Both the position numbers and the translations under genes were made by a program. From positions 1,798,001 to 1,862,000 of the forward strand of contig JAKULF010000005.1 in assembly GCA_022661535.1 (NCBI GenBank): a DNA stretch of 64,000 nt. The letters are read 5' to 3'. Under the pieces are notes generated by a model. It made no database searches. It saw only the letters and a program-made list of their open reading frames with translations, and had not been told where the DNA came from. Of the stretch, positions 1 through 11,621 are shown in pieces. This DNA comes from Eutypa lata (taxonomy: Eukaryota; Ascomycota; Sordariomycetes; Xylariales; Diatrypaceae). Each line of letters starts with the position of its first letter. Position 1 is the first letter of the stretch.

Positions 1-1154
1 TAATATAAAGGCTCGGCCTCGGGGGATTATGCTCCAGCTACTTATACAAAAGTAGAGATATATAAAATATCCGCCGTTGAAGAAGAGTCCCAATTGAAAT
101 AATGACAAGGGCTGAAAGAGAATATTTTACATGAGTAGTAAAGAGGAAAATAGCAAAATCAATAAGATCTTGCCAAAAGATATAATAAAAAAAAGGAAGC
201 AGATTTATGCCAAACTGCGGTTTTTATTTATATCCTTCAATGCCTCATGATATGAAGAAACACACAAATCCAATATTTGGTGCTAAACTTTTTTTTTCTC
301 TTAAGGTTCTCATTGATCGAATGAAAGCCGGCTGTTTCCGGTTTGCCGGCGGTCGGTGGCACGGAGCTAATACGACAAAATTTACCTTTAGCGACATCAG
401 TCGTGACCTCACCTATAGTGGGTCTTCTACCTAGGCTGCTAGGCAATTAACGCGACAGCATTATCTTCAACGTTATCAACGCGTTTTCGGGTATATACCT
501 AGGTAACCACCTACGTAGAGGTGGTGGATGGATATGCACCTATCACGTTGAACCTATTAAGGAGTGTATGAATTGACGTCACAGTTGCAACACTGTTAGC
601 ATAGCAAATACCGAAAACTGACTTCAGATGACGGAACCTTATGCTATCTATTGAGCTGTATGGATTTAATGAGTTTAACTGTAGCCCCCAATCATTTCGA
701 TTGAATTCTTAAAGGGGAACCTTCGGTTAGAGTTGATATCTTGATAACGGCAAATGTACTATAAAACCCGCGCTATACCAAATAAGGCAACCATGTAAAC
801 AACAACATTCAAAGTTCCGCTACGTATCGTCAGCCTCATTATGTAGCAATGCAGCATGAACATAGGAATCATTCTCTTACGTACCTACATGGAATACAAG
901 AGCATCGTTATGCTACTCAACGTACACTTTGGAATGCATTTAATAGCACCTCTATAGGATATTCTTCTTGGATTCTCTCATGTCCTTCTATCCTACCTAT
1001 ATCGCAAGCATTTGTTTACAGTTGCATTGATAGCATTGCCACTACATAGCAAGCACCCCTCCTTAGTTTCAACCTGGCTGCTACTACATAGCTCGATTTA
1101 TATGCATTTCTATCGACGGGCCACAGTTTGGATATTTAATATATCGTTATTACT
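1..1154. other. Intergenic, no gene seen
   Basis: AT-leaning non-coding sequence upstream of the first gene. Short open frames here do not resemble proteins and have no supporting splice structure. The last few hundred bases presumably hold the promoter and leader of the gene that starts at 1155, but no clear TATA or CCAAT element was singled out. Confidence 0.6.
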
Positions 1155-3869
1155 ATGTCCTTGAGGGACGAGTCTAGGCCCCCTTTTAGATCGCGGCCAC
1201 CGGCGCCAAAGCCTGCCAGATCCGGAGAGTTACCACAACCATGGACTGCTGCTCGATGCCATCGCTTGCTTCGCCCGTTGATCTCCCGCATCGCTTCTCT
1301 GAGGAAGGATGCTGCAATATCATCATCATCATCATCAAGGCCCCTCGATCAAAGCCAGGTACCGGATAGGACCGGTGCAAAGCGACACAGCAGCGAATGC
1401 GACTGGCTACTGCCGTCCAAGAGAGTGAAACTCCACCGCACTTATTCGCAGAAGCGGCACCAAGTTTCTGCTCTGAAGCAGCCCGGTGCGGATGAGAAAT
1501 CTTCAAGCTCCAAGCCGACTGAGTGCTCGCGACAGGGCGGGGCAGCACGGCCTCGTGGCGACATCGTTGCACCTACTCCGCTACTACGTCGGGTGCGAGG
1601 CCATGCTTTGTCGTCCCTATCAAATGATACTACTAGCTCTCACGGTGAGCCGAAACAGGCACTACAGAATATTCCACAACCCATCGACTTTAGGATACGA
1701 AGGAAACCAACGTTACCTCAGAAGCAATTGGACGAACGCCTGGCCGCCTTAAAATCGCAGATGCCGTCTAGCAGACATAGCGACTACGAGGCAATCTATA
1801 AGAGCCTAGAAGCGCTCTTGACTGCTACGGATGCCAAGTCAGGAGAGAAGCGAGGGCCTAGGTCGTTCTTGGATATGTGCCTAAGGAAAGTCCCCGAGTA
1901 TATTTTGGAGCTCGAGGCGTGGGAGAAGCGCGAGGCGGAGGAGAATGGGACCTTTTCTGCATTGGGAAACGTAGATACGTCCTTGCAGATATACAATGAG
2001 CTGGAATCTCTAGGGCCTGTTCAGGGATGGAGACATCTGAGAGTCGTTGTTCGAGCAGATGGGCTTCGAGCCCTCAGGGAGGCAATTTCTGAGAGCCTCT
2101 TTGACAGCGCTTTCCTAGAGCTCCTCGTTGATCTTTGCACCGTATTGGGCGCTCCTTCGGAAGCTGAAGAGCTTATCGAAGCAATGATCCAACGTGAATA
2201 CGCCTGCCCACAGACGCCAGATGCCTCGTTTGCTGAGCTCCCGTCTATGCAGCCACTCTTAACGCTTGGATCATTTGCCAACAAGACAGGTCGTGTTATA
2301 TATCTTCTTCGGCAGAATACTTCACTGTTATCAAACAATAGCTTGCCCCGAGACTGGCTCGGGACGCGAGAGTTCGACCACATATGGGGCTTAGCCGTTC
2401 GGAATATCTCGAAAACAGAGGCAGCCAGCGAAGCAACTGAATTCATGATACAATCTATATCACTATTAAGCATACAAAAACGAAGACCGAACGGACGCAT
2501 TGAACAACAACCTCGATTAGAGAAAGAACTAACATTGGCTAACCAACAAGCTTTAGTAAACGCCCTCTCAACAGTAGCTGCTATGAGTTCGCTAGGCGAA
2601 AACGAAATACGGTCGTCGCGCCTCTCCGAAGCAGATGCGGCCAAGGTATCTCGTATCAGCAAGAGACTACAGTACATTCTTCAATCATCGCTGGCCGAAA
2701 CTAGCGCCTCCAACCGAGCCCAAGCCGGCGCTGGGATGCGCCTCCTACATCTAGCGCTCTTCCTATCTTCGATCGAAAACCAGTCCCAAAAAGCTAGGGA
2801 TACCGTCAAAGAGAACATCGAAGCTATAAACATGGCGTATATCGAATATGCTACTTCTACTACCATCAAAGAAGACCGAATAAAACGGCAGTACAACGCC
2901 ATGATCTCATTGATATCATCTACCGCCCGGAGCTACGCCAGGGGTCTCTCCCTACCATCTCACGATTGCTTGGATACGCTATTTCGACACTTGGAAACGC
3001 TCGATCTCGAAGACGGCATCTTGGAGAGGATGAAAGCGGCATCGGCCTTCACGCTCGCCCAGCAAACCCACAACGTCCGGGATCTGATCTACGCCGAGAA
3101 GCTCACTATGTCGGACTCCGAGGGTAGCAACAACGAGCCGCCGCAGACGCGATCCCTCTTCGCAGGCTACCGGTGGGACGCCACCATCGGGGAGTGGGTA
3201 ACCGTCAGCCCCGTCAAGCAGTCCGTCAACAAACAACGGCAGCGGCGGCTTCTTCGGTCATCTTCTACAGCAAGTCTACGTAGTAGTGGTGGCGGCGGCC
3301 AGGGTATTGTTGCTACTACCCGGTCGCATCTTCATCCACCTGCTAGAAGTGTGAGCTGCCAAGATAACAAAGAAAGCCTACATGCTGCTGCTGGCGATTG
3401 CCCGGAAGAACCCTCTCCTACGCGCGGGGCTCGCCGCGGCGATTGCGTCGTCAAACGGCGCAGGCACTCATCCTGCCTGCCACAGGAGGAGATGAGGGGA
3501 ATAGCCGTCATCGCCACCGCCACGACGGAGAAGACCGCAACGCCTCGTAATCCTGCAGGACAGCCTCATCCTCTTAGACGCGCGTCTTCGAACCCCAAGA
3601 TGGGGGTAAATCAAAACCATCTCTACGACAACAACAATGACAACGACGATGAGCTCAGCCAGCAGGGGGATAAGGAGAACTGTGATAAGGGTTGGGACCG
3701 AACAACAGGTCGAAAGAGGACGTCTGGATCCAGACTCCCTGGGAGGAGGTCCCTCGTCTCATTATCAGCTGCAAGTGCTAGTAGGCACAGCGCGAGGTCT
3801 AGCCTATCGAGGGGGGGCCGGGGCAGCGTATATGGCGATGTCTCCAGCGACGACGAGCTCGGCATGTGA
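1155..3869 (+). CDS. Conserved-looking fungal protein of unknown function, 904 aa
   Basis: A single uninterrupted exon from ATG 1155 to TGA 3867-3869. I do not recognise the family. Residues about 1-170 are basic and low in complexity, rich in R, P, S and K, with a serine run near residue 56. Residues about 185-700 look like a folded, mostly alpha-helical region with regular leucine spacing and no membrane segment or catalytic signature that I can name. A short aromatic patch (GYRWDATIGEWV, about residue 675) follows, then a disordered S/R/G-rich tail of about 200 residues ending in an acidic SSDDE stretch. The basic ends and acidic tail would suit a nuclear or chromatin-associated protein, but this is inference from composition only. 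The length and even reading frame make it a real gene; the function is unassigned. Confidence 0.85.
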   Translation: MSLRDESRPPFRSRPPAPKPARSGELPQPWTAARCHRLLRPLISRIASLRKDAAISSSSSSRPLDQSQVPDRTGAKRHSSECDWLLPSKRVKLHRTYSQKRHQVSALKQPGADEKSSSSKPTECSRQGGAARPRGDIVAPTPLLRRVRGHALSSLSNDTTSSHGEPKQALQNIPQPIDFRIRRKPTLPQKQLDERLAALKSQMPSSRHSDYEAIYKSLEALLTATDAKSGEKRGPRSFLDMCLRKVPEYILELEAWEKREAEENGTFSALGNVDTSLQIYNELESLGPVQGWRHLRVVVRADGLRALREAISESLFDSAFLELLVDLCTVLGAPSEAEELIEAMIQREYACPQTPDASFAELPSMQPLLTLGSFANKTGRVIYLLRQNTSLLSNNSLPRDWLGTREFDHIWGLAVRNISKTEAASEATEFMIQSISLLSIQKRRPNGRIEQQPRLEKELTLANQQALVNALSTVAAMSSLGENEIRSSRLSEADAAKVSRISKRLQYILQSSLAETSASNRAQAGAGMRLLHLALFLSSIENQSQKARDTVKENIEAINMAYIEYATSTTIKEDRIKRQYNAMISLISSTARSYARGLSLPSHDCLDTLFRHLETLDLEDGILERMKAASAFTLAQQTHNVRDLIYAEKLTMSDSEGSNNEPPQTRSLFAGYRWDATIGEWVTVSPVKQSVNKQRQRRLLRSSSTASLRSSGGGGQGIVATTRSHLHPPARSVSCQDNKESLHAAAGDCPEEPSPTRGARRGDCVVKRRRHSSCLPQEEMRGIAVIATATTEKTATPRNPAGQPHPLRRASSNPKMGVNQNHLYDNNNDNDDELSQQGDKENCDKGWDRTTGRKRTSGSRLPGRRSLVSLSAASASRHSARSSLSRGGRGSVYGDVSSDDELGM

Positions 3870-4011
3870 TGAGATGGGATATTAAGAGGGTAGGCAAAGC
3901 AAGCAAGCAGGGTTCACGGTCCCGAAACGTGTGCATGTTGTATGTGTGTGTGGGAGTGAGGATTCAATCATCTAGAGGATAGCTACCAATACTAGCGTAA
4001 TGCCTTGTGCC

Positions 4012-4051
<40 letters not shown>

Positions 4052-7000
4052 CTATAATACCTACTTCGTAACTACATGTACGGGCTAATGGATCATCTTC
4101 TGGGGTATTATTTTTGGTATCATGATCACTCCATGGATTTGAATGCGCAAAGATTAAATCGAAAGATATGGAAGATACCCGACAGTTCGTGACGACGACG
4201 ACGATCCAGAAGATCAGTGGTCTCGTTTCAGGCTTGGCTTGGGTAGAGGTTTCTAGCGTCGCAGCTTTGGTCAGTATGTTTTAGGCCTATCTATGTATCA
4301 TAGTGGCATCTCGGGATGAATAGGTAGGTATAAAGATAGCCGCAGGCCCCATATCGTAGCCCTTGCCTTGCCCATTATGAAACAAGCGAAAACGTGCTAC
4401 GACACCTGGAAATGGGCCTCGACCAACACGTTGCCTTACGCAACGGTTATAGTCTAGTTAGACGTTTACAGGGCATTTGGAGATCCACACCAGGGTTCGT
4501 ACGTATGTATGTATGCTGACAAAGGGCTGATTCCATGATGCCACCAAAATATCCGGGGGAGGTAGGTTTGTGAAACGCCTTTAAATACCAGATTCGGCAA
4601 GTCGGCATGAGCCTCTTTGAAAAAAAAGGCCATGGCCCGCCGGCGGTTGAACGAAGTCGGTCCCGTGGGTTCGTTTATTTAGTATTACCTGCATATGTCG
4701 AGAGGGGGTAAAATGGTGGCTGATGGGATTGCTGACGTTAAAAGGTCGACTCTAATAAAGGCATGTCGTCGTTGCTCCATGCTACCTTATTAGTAAGGAA
4801 TAGTGTATGTCGAGAGAACTTCATTATTAACTACGTAATTACCACCACCATTCGTTTAGCGATGCAACCCACCTTAGTTATTGGAGAAAGTTCGCGAGGA
4901 TCGTGGTTAAGCGTACACCTCTTGTCCTTTAGATACTTTATTATTATAATGCGTGTCAACTAGATTCCGGGCGCCACAACGCTGAACACAAATTTATTGA
5001 AGGGGCACAAGTAATCAATCATCCCCCTCTATGAAAAGCGTATGGTCTAGACTAAATGCTTGATTACTTCTCATAGCGATATGGTATAACGTCCATATAT
5101 ACCGGGTCCAGTCCCGCCCCCGCCCCCCTGGCCCGAGAGTTTGAAATATGGGCTGATGAACCCGTAGACGTTGATAGGCCCCTAATGAGATGGGTTCATG
5201 ATAAAGTGAGTGAGATAGGAACCCGCCCGAGCGTCTCGAATCAGCCGCAGACGTATCTAATCACATACGCAACTGCGTTTCATATACTCCTATGTTGCTG
5301 ATAAGATAAATCTCCGTTAGCCTCCTATCTATCTATTATATTCTATCGCGGTTCGACATGGAGGAGGTGCGTAGTTGATCTGAGACTTCCAATGAACGGG
5401 AATAGCCAGATCAGATTCGTTTGAGATGGAAGGTAGCAATATATTTACGCAGGTACTATGCCTAGCGAGTTTCGGTAACTGCGTAATCGGGTAGGTAACT
5501 TGGCTGCTTGGGTACCAGTCTAGGCAATACGACTCTGCAAACACATATATTCCTTTATTCTTTTTTCTTCCCTTTAAAGGATTTCATATAATAACTTCAT
5601 ACCTACTGGTGCGTCGAAATGCGTTGGCGTGTAAATGTATGTAGGTCTGTGTGTGTGCGTGTGGATCGATGGCAAAGGCTTGAAACGGGTCTACCAGTGG
5701 GCTATAGACATGTCTTAGGCACAAAAGACAGGCCCAGCGATATCGCCAACGACGCGGACTTGCGGATGAGGGCTGTAAGGTTGGCAACCGGCAACTAGCC
5801 AAAATATACTCTAAACTCAGGCACGCCCGCAGCATATGCGTCACCCTCAAATCCAATCAGAGATTAGGAGACATGTGGCTAGACGTCGTTCGCTACGTTG
5901 CGTTCGCGTTGATAGATATCAAACCCGTTTGGTATATTGGCTTCAGTGCTTCAGAACTCTTCTTATGATACATCAATGATTCAGGCATTCCTCTATTCTT
6001 TCCGAATTGCATGACAACTGGGGGCGGTGACTGGGTGATAAGTGTTTTACTCTTGGCGAGACGGGCCGAGCTGGGCCACTGAGATATCGCAGGTCCACAG
6101 ATCGTGATTCACCATTGAAACCGAAGAGTGCGTATGCTTAACTACATAGTTATAGGGAGATAATTCGCGTTCGTCGAGAAGAAGAAACGGCGATGACGAC
6201 TGCAAGTTGATGTATAGATAATTATGTAAGACATCGTTTGCCTGGATAGAGTCCTTTGGTGCGACATGAACTTGTAGGCTCATTTTCCTTAACTGGACAC
6301 TCGTCCGTATACTTCGTAGTTAGCGTTAAGTCAACGCCATCAATTTATTGTGAAACTGCGCTGTCCCGGGGAGGTTGAGTTAGCTGGCTGGGAGGCCTAT
6401 CGACGCAAAATATAACTGGCTGACCAAACGGCAATAGTCTGGTCTATCAAGGTCTGTCTCGGCCCCATTTCTACAGATGCTCGTTTTCCCAATACAATAC
6501 CGAACGATAATTGGCTGTTGTTGGTTTTTGGGGGGATCCAACTCTATCTACCTGTACTATGTAGGTAGTTCGTACCTCTCCCCGCTGCCCCTCATCAAAT
6601 CGCATCGGGCAGTCAATCGTTCAAGGCCGACCCTGGGAGCCACCCCTGCCGGTTGTTGTTTCAAGATCAACGACACTCTGCAAATGAGAAGCCACAATCA
6701 GAAGGTCTTATTATGGGTGGAAACGTCCGATTAGGTTAACGACAGCAAGGAACCACAGAATACATGATAACCACTATTTTACTAGCAAGAGTGTTGACCA
6801 CATTTTTATATGCATTTGAATTTAATGGAAACCAAACTCCCGGGCCTCACTATTACTTGTTATATTAATTACTTACCTACCTACAAACTTGGAATGAAAG
6901 TAGGACGCGGGAAGGACGCGGGTAGTAACTTAATATAGGTAATGTAATTGTGCGGCCCAAACCCTAAAGAGATTGATGAAGAAAATATGGACTGGCAAAA

Positions 7001-8735
7001 CCCCTGCTCCGATCCTCGTCGGCATATGCCAGCTAAATTCTTCGTATTGTAGGATGAATATGCATAATTCTGTCTGTACCTTGCATATGTACAAAGCATG
7101 TCTAAGGCTCTTACGGTAGGTACATAACTACATACCTAAGTTAATTCTCAGAGGCACATGCATGTCTCTTTTGTATGACATCGGTCGGTCCCGTTGAACG
7201 CACCACGGATCTTATTATTATGTACCTGGAATGACAGATGACAGAACTTGGCTGGCAGGCAGGCAGGGTAAATTCCTGGTTGTTGATCTTATTGTTTCTG
7301 CTAACTGTGGCTTTGAGCACTGACATACATAAGGATCATGAGTTAAAAACGTTCCTTGGCGTTAAACAAAACAAACATACGTAAAGTAATGAGCCATATT
7401 GTGTACATAGTAATGTGCTGGGGGGATAAAACCCCACGAATCACACATTAGAACCACATAGTGACTACACTATTGGTGAAGATCGGTAATGATGAGCTAT
7501 GTACATATGTATCTCCAAGCCTTAAACCTGGAGCATGCCCTTGCAGCCAATCGTCAGTGAAAAATACATAAATGGAATGGCAAACCCACTTCGCAATGGT
7601 CCATATCTTTGGGGTTCCTGGGTTCTCGATTGCTCATAGAAGCATCCTTAATTAATTATAGTAGATGAGGATCCCGAAAATGACTACTTTGTATAGAACT
7701 ATAAATTCACAAATATATTTAATATCTAGAGGAGGATCTTAGGATGAGTCTACACCATTTTTGAATTTCAATATTGTATTGGCTTATTCCTTGGGAATCC
7801 TCAGTCATCAAGTGGCTGATTAACTAGTAGTATCTACATACATGTAGGTACGTAAACGGCCACGAGGGCTGGGAGGGAGCATGTAACCACTGGGAAAAGC
7901 TACGTAATAGGGTGGCGCCCAAGTGTTAAGCGGAGCCCCTATATCTCTTGCAGTGGACCTTCACCCCATGTTCGGTCTGACCGGGGCTTGCTTTCCAAAT
8001 GCCTGGATCTTTTACCTCGTACAAACATAACTACATTCCACTTTGAGTCTTTCTTCACCTTCGTTCCTTTACTAACCAGTCCCTCTTTGGAGAACCTATG
8101 CCCACTTCACGACCTTTTGGGTGCGCGTTCTGTTTCATTCGTTTGGAACGTAGACCTCTTGCAGTCCTTTCAATAGTCGGATTTCTCCTAGGGGTATACT
8201 AAAATACTTCATATCGTGAAGCATTCTCTCCCTAGTTCACTTCAGACAGAGACCCCCCCGGTCCCCCTCCATCAAGCTATCTCTAGGCTGGTCACCTTCT
8301 TGTTTTCCTCCTCCTGGCCTACGAAAATAAACATATTACTACTCGCTACCTCACCCTCGGCGCACCTGTTGATTTCTCGACCTTGCAGCCCTTGACTGAA
8401 GTTAGGTCACATTCAAGATCTAAACACTTTTCAACCCTCAGTCTTGGTTCCTCTTGGCAGCAGGCTGTTTCGTTTTCTTCGTTTATTCTTCTTTTGCTTC
8501 TTAGCTGACGGAGTTGATCTTTTGTTGGCTGTCCATTTTTACAATCCCATTCAGACTTTTTTATATCATCTAGCGACCGATCCATTCTTTAACGGTAGAC
8601 AAGGGCTATTATTCCAACTATCGCCCTTTGTCCTATTGTCTAGATAGGCAAACAGACAGACAGATCTAGACTCCGATCGAACTTGCCGGACCACGTTTTT
8701 CTAATCTCCGGCATATCATCATCGCTACTACAATT
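3870..8735. other. 4.9 kb intergenic region without a recognisable gene
   Basis: No open frame here resembles a protein, and no chain of splice sites joins short frames convincingly. The region holds a TG microsatellite (4013-4050), scattered GTAT/CTAC-type short tandem motifs, and a pyrimidine-rich tract from about 8170 to 8735 (many TTC, CTT and CCTC runs), which is typical of the promoter and leader just upstream of a filamentous-fungal gene, here the reductase starting at 8736. Confidence 0.6.
4013..4050. repeat. (TG)19 microsatellite
   Basis: Uninterrupted TG dinucleotide run of 38 bases, about 145 bases downstream of the stop codon of the 904-residue gene, so probably in or near its 3' untranslated region. 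Confidence 0.95.
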
Positions 8736-10622
8736 ATGTCTTCATTCAACACAGTTCTGGAACGCGCAGATGGGGGTGACAGTGGTGAAGGACAAGCTGC
8801 GGGATGGACCCCGGCTATGGAAAACGAGTCACTATCTAGGTTTCTTTTAATCGTCTGCGGTGGCTTGTCGGTTCTCGTTATCATATGGCGTGTCACCCAC
8901 CTAATCGTTCAATATGTACGGACTGCTGTGTGCCTCACCAACGATACGCAACGATACTTCGCTAGACCATCCTCCAAGTTCTCATGGCTGAAAAAGAACA
9001 TCCTCTATGCCCCGATGTTCAGGAAACGTCACAACCGGGAATTTCAGTTAAGCAAGGCCATGAACATGGGGACACTACCTACGAGATTCCAGTTCTCCTT
9101 CCTTATCGCTTACTTTGCGATGAACGTTGCCTTCTGCGTTATCAACATCCCTTGGGTTGGGTCTTATGTCGATGCCGCTAAGCAAATTCGAAACCGGAGT
9201 GGCACGTTGGCTACGGTCAATATGATCCCCTTATTTCTCATGGCTGGGCGGAACAACCCTCTCATTGGGCTTTTGGGCATGTCGTTCGACACATTCAACC
9301 TCCTGCACCGATGGTTTGGTCGTATCGTGGCTCTTGAGGGTATTTGCCATGTCGTTTCGTACTGGGCAGGATCTGCGGCTAAGGGGAGCTGGGCCGCTGC
9401 TTGGCAGAAGTCGTATACTAGCACGGCGCTACTTGTCGGGTTAATCGTAAGTTATCGAAAGTTGCCGGAATGTGAAAGACAGTACTAATATATTCTAGGC
9501 CGTTTTCGCATTTACTATTATCATGTTTCAAGCTTCAAGCATTGCTAGACATGCGTATTACGAGTTCTTCAAGATTCTGCATATCCTGCTTGCTCTTGCC
9601 GCCTTAGTGGGTCTATGGTTACACCTGCAGATGGTTGCCCCAGATGCTATCAAGTGGCTGGTTCCTGTTGCCGGTATTTGGGCTGGCGACCGCTTTATCC
9701 GGTTCGCTCGTCTGGTGTACTTCAATTTTGGTAACGGCGGTACAAAGACTTTAGTCGAAGCCATGCCTGACAATGCTATCCGTCTCACAGTGACGATGGC
9801 CCGCCCCTGGACTTTCCGCCCCGGCCAGCATGCGTACTTATATATGCCAACCATCAGCTTCTGGCAATCACACCCCTTTTCTTTGGCTTGGAGCGATGAG
9901 GCGGATGCTCCTACTTCAGACAAGATCGCCATGAACCGGCAAGACATCCTGGCCTCGCGCAAGACCACAATGTCTTTCATCATCCGAGCACGAACCGGCA
10001 TGACCAACACGCTCTACCAGAGAGCCGCAGCCAGTTACGATGGACGAATGTCGACGACTTGCTGGGTTGAGGGACCGTACGGAGGAGAGCACTCACTGCA
10101 CTCGTATGGCAGTGTTATGCTCTTCGCTGGTGGTGTCGGTATCACGCATGCTGTGCCGCACGTACGGGACTTGGTAGCTGGATACGCGAACGGCACAGTG
10201 GCTGCACGGAAGGTTGTTCTGGTTTGGATCATCCAAAGCCCCGAGCACCTCGAGTGGATCCGACCGTGGATGACGGAAATCTTGGCGATGGATCGACGCA
10301 GAGAAGTACTTAGGATCATGCTTTTCGTGAGCCGACCCAGATCGACCAAAGAGATCCACAGCCCCTCGGCCACGGTCCAAATGTTCCCCGGTAGACCAAA
10401 CATCGAGACTCTCCTGGCGATGGAGACGGAGCAGCAAGTTGGTGCAATGGGAGTGACGGTCTGCGGTCCTGGTGCGCTCAGTGATGAGGTCCGCCTGGCT
10501 GTGCGACGCAGACAAGATTGCCAGAGCATCGACTTCATCGAGGAGGCTTTTAGTTGGGTAAGCATTAACAAGCCCAATCTTAAACTCGTTATTTGGCAAT
10601 GGTAACTAACACGTCACAGTAA
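8736..10622 (+). CDS. Ferric reductase-like transmembrane flavocytochrome, 590 aa
   Basis: Exons 8736-9446, 9499-10557 and 10620-10622. The protein belongs to the ferric reductase/NADPH oxidase superfamily, which moves electrons from cytosolic NADPH through FAD and two hemes across a membrane to Fe(III) or another acceptor. An N-terminal membrane segment lies near residues 35-55. Two heme-ligand pairs with the family spacing are visible: H191/H205 and H265/H279, each HX13H. The FAD motif HPFS begins at H362, an NADPH-binding glycine motif (AGGVGITHAVP) lies near residue 447, and CGPG near residue 558. The protein ends in EEAFSW, like other fungal ferric reductases as I recall them. Intron 1 (9447-9498) has donor GTAAGT and branch TACTAAT; intron 2 (10558-10619) has CTAAC and CACAG, and leaves only the stop codon in exon 3. 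Whether the substrate is iron, copper or oxygen cannot be told. Confidence 0.93.
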
Positions 10623-11485
10623 ATCGTCTCATTACTAGCATCAAAGGAGCATTCTGGAGCGGCATATAGACTACTAGGTGGCATCTTGAAGAGCCGACAA
10701 ACGGTCTAAGGCGTATCGCTTCCCCCCCATATTCGTGTGTATATTTTCTTGCGTTGAGTGCGTGTGTATGTATGTATTGAAGTCGCAGAGGACATAACTT
10801 GTGTGTACATATATTGTTGGATTTTTTTGGACGGGATACTTCAACCCCATATTTATTACGTGGACATGGCCGCGATGATGGTATTCCGCGTGCCTAAGAG
10901 AAGAGAGGATGTTAGGACATGACCGAGCAATGTGTGATTTTTAAAATATAAAAATAGATAAATGGTTCGCAAGCAATTCCACAGTCGCTACCGATACACA
11001 TTCATGAGTGATTGATATCGTCCTGGCCTTATTTTAAGCCACAAACAAACACCAGCTTGAAGGTGGCTATTGATAGGTCTTAGCCTCTAGAGCATAATTG
11101 AGGTATAGTAATATGTCTGAATGACTAGTCCCAAGGAATCTTGACGTTGCTCGTATCTTCCACGGATAGTTCACAATGGCAAACCACATGTATTTAGCAA
11201 GCGTATTGATTGGTATGTGCTATCTTTCTTCGTCACACAGACTCTTGAATGATACCCATACCTAGACACAGCCACATGCTGTACGGGTGACTGCTATACA
11301 TGCCGTTAAGTAATAGGGCCAAAAATGCAGTGATCCTTTTCCTCATGTTATATAGGACGTTACATCTTCAATGGCATTTTGCATTCGCCGACCCTCAGGT
11401 GCTCATAGGCCGCTAAGTTATGTATACGAATAGGAACAAGATCTTTGTTAAGGAATGCCCTACGTTATTGTATGGAACTTATTCG
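10623..11485. other. Intergenic flank of the retroelement
   Basis: The first part is the likely 3' untranslated region of the reductase. The rest is ordinary-composition non-coding DNA up to the abrupt start of the AT-rich element near 11490. No gene seen. Confidence 0.6.
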
Positions 11486-11490
11486 GTTAT

Positions 11491-11621
11491 TGTTAAGTGA
11501 TACCTTATTTATAGGTAGATATTATGTATATTAAAGTATTTTATAATATAGTGAAGTATAGATATATTTAAAAATTAATAATTATAATTATAATATATTA
11601 ATAAACTTTTATTTTATAACA
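11491..11621. repeat. 5' long terminal repeat, 131 bp
   Basis: Begins TGTTAAGTGATACC and ends TTATAACA. It aligns without gaps to 19033-19163 with 14 differences, all of which are C in this copy versus T in the other, or G versus A. This copy is therefore the less mutated one. The left flank GTTAT (11486-11490) matches the right flank of the element at 4 of 5 bases. Confidence 0.85.

Noticed and set aside
11498..11621. LTR length of 124 bp starting TGATACC
   Set aside because: Similarity continues seven bases further left to another TG start, and only that boundary gives a target duplication (GTTAT/ATTAT).
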